Below, piece after piece: positions 13,491 to 17,019 of a stretch of DNA of 17,019 bases. The stretch lies in contig JBJXHB010000030.1 of NCBI GenBank assembly GCA_046160725.1, positions 1-17,019 on the forward strand, written 5' to 3'. Numbering within the stretch: position 1 is the stretch's first letter; each line of letters starts with the position of its first letter. Position numbers and translations under genes: made by a program. The stretch comes from JBJXHB01 sp046160725 (GTDB lineage Bacteria; Pseudomonadota; Gammaproteobacteria; Burkholderiales; Burkholderiaceae_C). The notes under the pieces were generated by a model. It ran no database searches. It had not been told where the DNA came from and saw nothing but the letters and a program-made list of their open reading frames with translations.

Positions 13491-14894
13491 ATGCGGCATT
13501 CTGCCCATCCATTGATGTCCGACCGTCGGCGCCTTCTGGCGGCTTTGGGCCTGTGCGTTGCCTTGCCGGCGGCTCACGCCTGGCCCGGACCGAGCCCGGT
13601 GGCGCCGGCGAAGCCGGGCGGCAGGGTCCGTGGCCGGGTCCAGGCGGCGTCCGCTCCGGCCGCGCCCTTGCCGCCCCCTGTGCCGGCAGCCGTCGATGCG
13701 TTGCTGGCCGCCAGTGGGTTGCCGCGCGAGAGTTTTGGCCTGTTGGTGACGCCGGCCTTGGGCAAGCCCCTGCCGCTGCTGGAACTCCATGCCGGGCTGC
13801 CGCTGCAACTGGCCTCCACGGCCAAGCTGGTGACGACCTATGCCGCCCTGGACCTGTTGGGGCCGCAGTACCGATGGCGCACCTATGCCTTCCTGCAGGG
13901 GCCGATGCACGAGGGACGCTTGCTCGGTGATCTGATGATCGTCGGCGGCGGCGATGCGATGCTGCATGCGGATGACCTGCTGGGTTGGTTCACCCGCATG
14001 CGGCTGGCCGGCCTGCAGGAGGTGCTGGGCGACATCGTGCTGGACCGCTCGCTGTTCCGACTCACGGAGGCAGACCATTCGCGCACACCCACGCCGTCGG
14101 CCGACCGGCCGCACCATGCCCGGCCTGACGCGCTGGTGCTGCATGGCGGCGGGCTGAAACTGCCGCCGCCGACCAGTGGACGCGGCCTCAAGCAGCCGCC
14201 GCTGCCGCCACCGTTCGATGACCAGACGGCCCGGATCGTGCTGGCGCTGTGGCGCGGCGCCGGGCTGCGGGTCCGCGGCCGGGTGGTGGACCGGCGGGAG
14301 TCCCACCGCAACAGCCTGCTGCCGCTTGGACCCGACGGCGAGCCGATGATGCCGTGGTCGCAGCATGTGTCCAAGCCATTGCCGGTGCTGGTGCACGAGA
14401 TCAACAAGCGCAGCGACAACCTGCCGGCCCGACATCTGATGCTGTCGCTGTCGCCGGGCTTTCCGTTGAAGCCTGCCACCTTGGCATCGGCGCGCCTGCG
14501 CCTGGAGCGATGGCTGCGCCTGCAGGGCATTGCCGATGGCGAGATCGAGCTGGACAACGGCTCTGGTCTGGCCCGCAACGAACGCGGCACGCCACGTGCG
14601 CTGGCACAGCTGCTGCGCCTGGCTGTGTCGGGCCGACACGGCGAGGTTTTCATCGACTCGCTGCCACTGGCCGGCGTGGACGGCACCCTGCAGCATCGAC
14701 TGACGGCGCCCGGCGTGCGTGGCAAGGCCCGCCTGAAGACCGGCACGCTGCTGGACACGCGTGCGCTGGCCGGCTATGTCGATGACAGCCGCGGACGCCG
14801 CCACGTGGTGGTGCTGCTGGCCCAGCATCCACAGGCCGAGCGGGCGGTGCCGGCGCTCGACGGCATCGTCGAGTGGGTGACGCGCCAGGCTTGA
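13491..14894 (+). CDS. dacB: D-alanyl-D-alanine carboxypeptidase/endopeptidase (PBP4 type)
   Basis: A 467-residue periplasmic penicillin-binding protein of the peptidase S13 family that trims and cleaves peptidoglycan cross-bridges. A signal peptide is visible (RRR, hydrophobic 15-29, cleavage near AHA at 28-30). The three active-site motifs are in order: STAK (S109, K112), SDN (308-310) and KTG (416-418). DNGSGLARNE (355-364) is also typical. The wide gap between the first and second motifs is expected for PBP4, which carries extra domains there. A proline-rich stretch (about 224-241) sits inside that region. Two starts are possible, ATG 13491 and ATG 13515. I keep 13491 because an AGG lies at usable spacing and none precedes 13515; the signal peptide works with either. 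Confidence 0.94.
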   Translation: MRHSAHPLMSDRRRLLAALGLCVALPAAHAWPGPSPVAPAKPGGRVRGRVQAASAPAAPLPPPVPAAVDALLAASGLPRESFGLLVTPALGKPLPLLELHAGLPLQLASTAKLVTTYAALDLLGPQYRWRTYAFLQGPMHEGRLLGDLMIVGGGDAMLHADDLLGWFTRMRLAGLQEVLGDIVLDRSLFRLTEADHSRTPTPSADRPHHARPDALVLHGGGLKLPPPTSGRGLKQPPLPPPFDDQTARIVLALWRGAGLRVRGRVVDRRESHRNSLLPLGPDGEPMMPWSQHVSKPLPVLVHEINKRSDNLPARHLMLSLSPGFPLKPATLASARLRLERWLRLQGIADGEIELDNGSGLARNERGTPRALAQLLRLAVSGRHGEVFIDSLPLAGVDGTLQHRLTAPGVRGKARLKTGTLLDTRALAGYVDDSRGRRHVVVLLAQHPQAERAVPALDGIVEWVTRQA

Positions 14895-15003
14895 ATGCAC
14901 GGCGTCGGCTGGCCCCCCCCTAAGGTGTGTGCCATGCGCGGGCTCAAGCGCACCAGAATCCACGGCCTCGGCCACTCGTGCCTGAATCCCAACGGAGACC
15001 CTT

Positions 15004-15981
15004 ATGCCTGTCAGCAAGGAAACACTGGACCAAGCGAAGAACACGGCCCAGTTCATCCGGACGTCCGATCTCGCCTTCGACAAGTTCTGCAAGGACTTCG
15101 CGGCCTTCGTTCCCAAGCTGGACGATGCTGTCAAGAAGAAGGCCGAGCCCATGATGCGGCTGTACCTGCCGAAGGTCGAGCCCCTGGAGGCGCGGCTGGG
15201 TGACCTGATCAGCAGCTTCGACGGTGCCGAGACGCTGGTGGCCGACCTCAGTGCCAACGCCGAGTACACCGAGGATGCCAAGCGCTTTGCCGCGCTGGAG
15301 AAACTGGCCGCCGACGTGACCAAGAAGCAGGGCCAGCTGACCGAGATGCTCAAGAAGATCAAGGCCCTGGTGCCACAGGCCGGCGAGACGCTGCGGGCGG
15401 CCGGCAACCAGGCCGACGAGATGCTGCGCGACGTGGCGCGTATCAAGGACATGGTGGCCGACCAGCTCAAGTACTGGCAGGACGTGCAGACCGACATGCC
15501 CAAGCTGGCGGACAAGGCCCGCAAGGCCCACGCCGCCGGCAAGCAGAAGGACCTGACCGACGCGCGGCTCAAGCTGATCGAGTACGGCAAGCGGTCGACC
15601 GTGCTGGGCCCGCTCAAGGTCAAGATCGCCAAGTACAAGGCTGAGCATCCAACCTTGGACAAGGATGGCAAGACCGAGCTGACCTGGATGCTGGACGACA
15701 TCTACCAGATGGAAGAGGTCGAGAAGGCGCGTGGCGAGCTGGTCAAGGACTTGATGAAGCTGGGGCAGGTCCAGGCGGAGGCCGCGCCGACGATCAACAT
15801 GCCCAAGGCACTGAAGGCCACCGGCCTGCCCGACGGCGCCAAGACCGCCCTCAAGGCCCTGCTGGAGGAGCCCAAGGCCAAGTGGGAGAAGGGCCTGGAG
15901 GCACTGGCCAAGAAGCACGGCGTCGCCACCAGCGGCAAGGTCATGGTGGCCAGCCTGACCAAGGAAAAGGCTGTCGCCTGA
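15004..15981 (+). CDS. Unrecognised lysine-rich, helical protein
   Basis: A 325-residue protein that I do not recognise. GGAG lies at good distance before the ATG at 15004. It has no signal peptide or membrane segment. The sequence looks almost entirely helical and charged, with heptad-like stretches (for example LEKLAADVTKKQGQLTEMLKK), so coiled coil is likely. By my count it has 46 lysines but only 11 arginines, the opposite of its neighbours, which favour arginine as expected at this GC. Nearly all lysines use AAG. It has a single cysteine (in FCKDF). It lies 109 bp after dacB and just before tRNA-Gly. The 109-bp gap includes a run of eight C (14913-14920) and a weak -10-like TAAGGT (14921-14926). 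Function unknown; a cytoplasmic scaffold or DNA- or granule-associated protein is only a guess. Confidence 0.85.
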   Translation: MPVSKETLDQAKNTAQFIRTSDLAFDKFCKDFAAFVPKLDDAVKKKAEPMMRLYLPKVEPLEARLGDLISSFDGAETLVADLSANAEYTEDAKRFAALEKLAADVTKKQGQLTEMLKKIKALVPQAGETLRAAGNQADEMLRDVARIKDMVADQLKYWQDVQTDMPKLADKARKAHAAGKQKDLTDARLKLIEYGKRSTVLGPLKVKIAKYKAEHPTLDKDGKTELTWMLDDIYQMEEVEKARGELVKDLMKLGQVQAEAAPTINMPKALKATGLPDGAKTALKALLEEPKAKWEKGLEALAKKHGVATSGKVMVASLTKEKAVA

Positions 15982-15991
15982 CGGCAGCAGC

Positions 15992-16013
15992 GGCGGCCCG
16001 TTGCGCGGCCGCC
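15992..16013 (+). terminator. Hairpin after the lysine-rich gene
   Basis: GGCGGCC (15992-15998) pairs with GGCCGCC (16007-16013), with an 8-nt loop. It lies 10 bp past the stop codon. A short T-rich stretch comes only seven bases later (16021-16023), so it is a weak terminator candidate. It overlaps the -35 of the tRNA promoter. Confidence 0.3.
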
Positions 16014-16028
16014 CGGCGCCTTTATCAT
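16001..16028 (+). promoter_or_regulatory. Candidate promoter of tRNA-Gly
   Basis: TTGCGC (16001-16006) and TATCAT (16023-16028) are spaced 16 bp, and a GC-rich discriminator follows. Transcription would start near 16035, shortly before the mature tRNA at 16043. Confidence 0.5.
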
Positions 16029-16042
16029 CCGGGCCTGACGCA

Positions 16043-16116
16043 GCGGGCGTCGTTCAATGGCAGGACCTGAGCTTCCCAAGCTCAAGACGTGGGTTCGATT
16101 CCCATCGCCCGCTCCA
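16043..16116 (+). tRNA. tRNA-Gly (anticodon CCC)
   Basis: A complete 74-nt cloverleaf can be folded by eye. The acceptor GCGGGCG (16043-16049) pairs perfectly with CGCCCGC (16106-16112), followed by T and an encoded CCA (16114-16116). The D arm is GTTC/GGAC with loop AATGGCA. The anticodon stem TGAGC/GCTCA encloses TTCCCAA with anticodon CCC (16075-16077). The T arm GTGGG-TTCGATT-CCCAT is normal. It decodes GGG glycine codons. It has its own promoter and stands alone. Confidence 0.97.
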
Positions 16117-16117
16117 T

Positions 16118-16136
16118 CGGCAGCCGATGGCTGCCG
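16118..16136 (+). terminator. Hairpin just downstream of tRNA-Gly
   Basis: CGGCAGCC (16118-16125) and GGCTGCCG (16129-16136) form a perfect 8-bp stem with loop GAT, starting one base after the CCA end. Cs, not Ts, follow, so it may serve 3'-end processing or Rho-aided termination rather than intrinsic termination. Confidence 0.4.
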
Positions 16137-16151
16137 CCCCCCGTCAACCCG

Positions 16152-17019
16152 ATGAATCAGATGGCGACACCACCCGCGTCATTGGCAGCCCTTGAGCGGC
16201 GTCCGTTTGGAAGACAGGCCTGGGCGGGCCTGGCAGTGGTTGCAGCGCTGCTGTTGCCCGGCTGCGCGGCCCTGGATGCCAAGCAACGCCAGTGGGTGTT
16301 CCAGCCCAGTGATCGGGCCTGGGGTGGCTCCATTGCAGCGGCGGCCGGCATGACCGATGTCTGGATCGACTTCGACTCCCGCGAGACCGGCCAGCCGGTG
16401 CGCCTGCACGGCCTGTGGTTGCCCCAGGAGGCGCGCCCGGAAGCGCCGGTGCTGCTGTACCTGCACGGTGCGCGTTGGGACGTGCGCGGCAGCGCGCCGC
16501 GGATGCGCCGCCTGCATGACCTGGGCTTCGCGGTGCTGGGCGTCGACTACCGCGGCTTCGGCCGCAGCGACAACGGCACCTTGCCCTCCGAGGCGATGGC
16601 CTACGAGGACGCCCGTGCGGCCTGGGACTGGCTGGCACAGCAACATCCTGAGCGTCAACGCTACGTGTTCGGGCATTCGCTGGGCGGCGCCATCGCGATC
16701 CACCTGGCGGCTGGCGCATCGGACGTGGCGGGCCTGATGGTCGAGGGCACGTTCACCTCGGTGCCGGACGTGATCGGCACCTTCAAGTGGGGTTGGCTGC
16801 CGGTGTCGCCATTCGTCACGCAGCGCTTCGACTCGGCTTCGCGCATCGGCCAGGTGCGTGCGCCGGTTCTGGTGGTCCATGGCAGCGAGGACCAGCTGAT
16901 CCGGCCGGAACTCGGCCGCGCGCTGTACGAACGGGCGCCTGCGCCCAAGCGATGGGTCCTGGTGCCCGGCGGGTCTCACCACAGCACCAATGCAGTGGGC
17001 GCCGATGACTATCGCCAGG
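16152..17019 (+). CDS. Alpha/beta hydrolase, putative lipoprotein (C-terminus cut by window edge)
   Basis: An alpha/beta-hydrolase-fold protein; 289 codons are visible and the frame is open to the window end. The N-terminus has a basic stretch, a hydrophobic run (about 25-36) and a lipobox-like LLPGC with C38, so it is probably lipid-anchored in the envelope; P at -2 is unusual for a lipobox. The hydrolase core has YLHGARWDVRG (oxyanion region, 103-113), DYRGFGRSD (132-140), the nucleophile elbow GHSLGG (S176), the acid D247 in HGSEDQLI, and the histidine in GGSHHST (H276 or H277). With the catalytic triad in place, only the last part of the protein is missing. It resembles the BEM46/YfhR-type hydrolases. 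Starts at 16152 and 16161 are both possible; no good ribosome-binding site separates them. The substrate is unknown. Confidence 0.9.
   Translation, partial: MNQMATPPASLAALERRPFGRQAWAGLAVVAALLLPGCAALDAKQRQWVFQPSDRAWGGSIAAAAGMTDVWIDFDSRETGQPVRLHGLWLPQEARPEAPVLLYLHGARWDVRGSAPRMRRLHDLGFAVLGVDYRGFGRSDNGTLPSEAMAYEDARAAWDWLAQQHPERQRYVFGHSLGGAIAIHLAAGASDVAGLMVEGTFTSVPDVIGTFKWGWLPVSPFVTQRFDSASRIGQVRAPVLVVHGSEDQLIRPELGRALYERAPAPKRWVLVPGGSHHSTNAVGADDYRQ

Noticed and set aside
14913..14920. Run of eight C as a possible phase-variation tract
   Set aside because: It is between genes, not in a coding region, and only 8 bp; more likely chance or a spot prone to sequencing error.
13467..15701. Long open frame on the minus strand (744 codons) opposite dacB and the lysine-rich gene
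   Set aside because: Composition changes exactly where the sense genes change and no domain is visible; a shadow of the plus-strand genes.
1..17019. Insertion sequences, CRISPR arrays, phage or toxin-antitoxin genes
   Set aside because: I found no transposase, spaced repeats, integrase or paired small ORFs with support; the tRNA-Gly shows no duplicated 3' end within the window.

Overview
The window is a GC-rich, densely coded stretch of chromosome. It looks like a betaproteobacterium, most likely Burkholderiales. That placement is an inference from base composition, codon use, the pcm next to a TolC-type gene, and the overall gene set; no marker gene here settles it. I see 14 protein-coding genes (two cut by the window ends) and one tRNA. 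I see no insertion sequence, CRISPR array, rRNA or phage gene.

Left end (1-1787, minus): a LytS/AlgZ-type membrane histidine kinase and a LytTR-type response regulator, joined by a 4-bp ATGA overlap. The regulator runs off the left edge. The 185-bp divergent region (1788-1972) holds a 10-bp direct repeat with a 20-bp period, which suits a LytTR binding site. Next, on the plus strand (1973-5958), come phosphomannomutase/phosphoglucomutase, Kdo transferase (waaA) and a family VIII-like serine hydrolase, closely spaced.

Middle (5974-11729, minus): a DUF1800-DUF1501 pair of unknown function with a 15-bp palindrome upstream, then a TolC-family outer-membrane channel, a divergent Pcm-family methyltransferase and a TetR-family regulator. 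The regulator's own promoter overlaps a near-perfect 24-bp palindrome.

Right (11841-17019): uppP (plus), trmB (minus, convergent with uppP), dacB/PBP4 (plus), an unrecognised lysine-rich helical protein (plus), tRNA-Gly(CCC) with its own promoter, and a lipoprotein-like alpha/beta hydrolase cut by the right edge.

Most recognisable products act on the cell envelope: sugar-phosphate supply and Kdo addition for lipopolysaccharide (PMM/PGM, WaaA), carrier-lipid recycling (UppP), peptidoglycan trimming (PBP4) and outer-membrane export (TolC). The least explained items are the lysine-rich protein at 15004-15981, the DUF1800/DUF1501 pair with its palindrome, and three candidate regulatory sites. 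Nothing here amounts to a clearly new multi-gene system.
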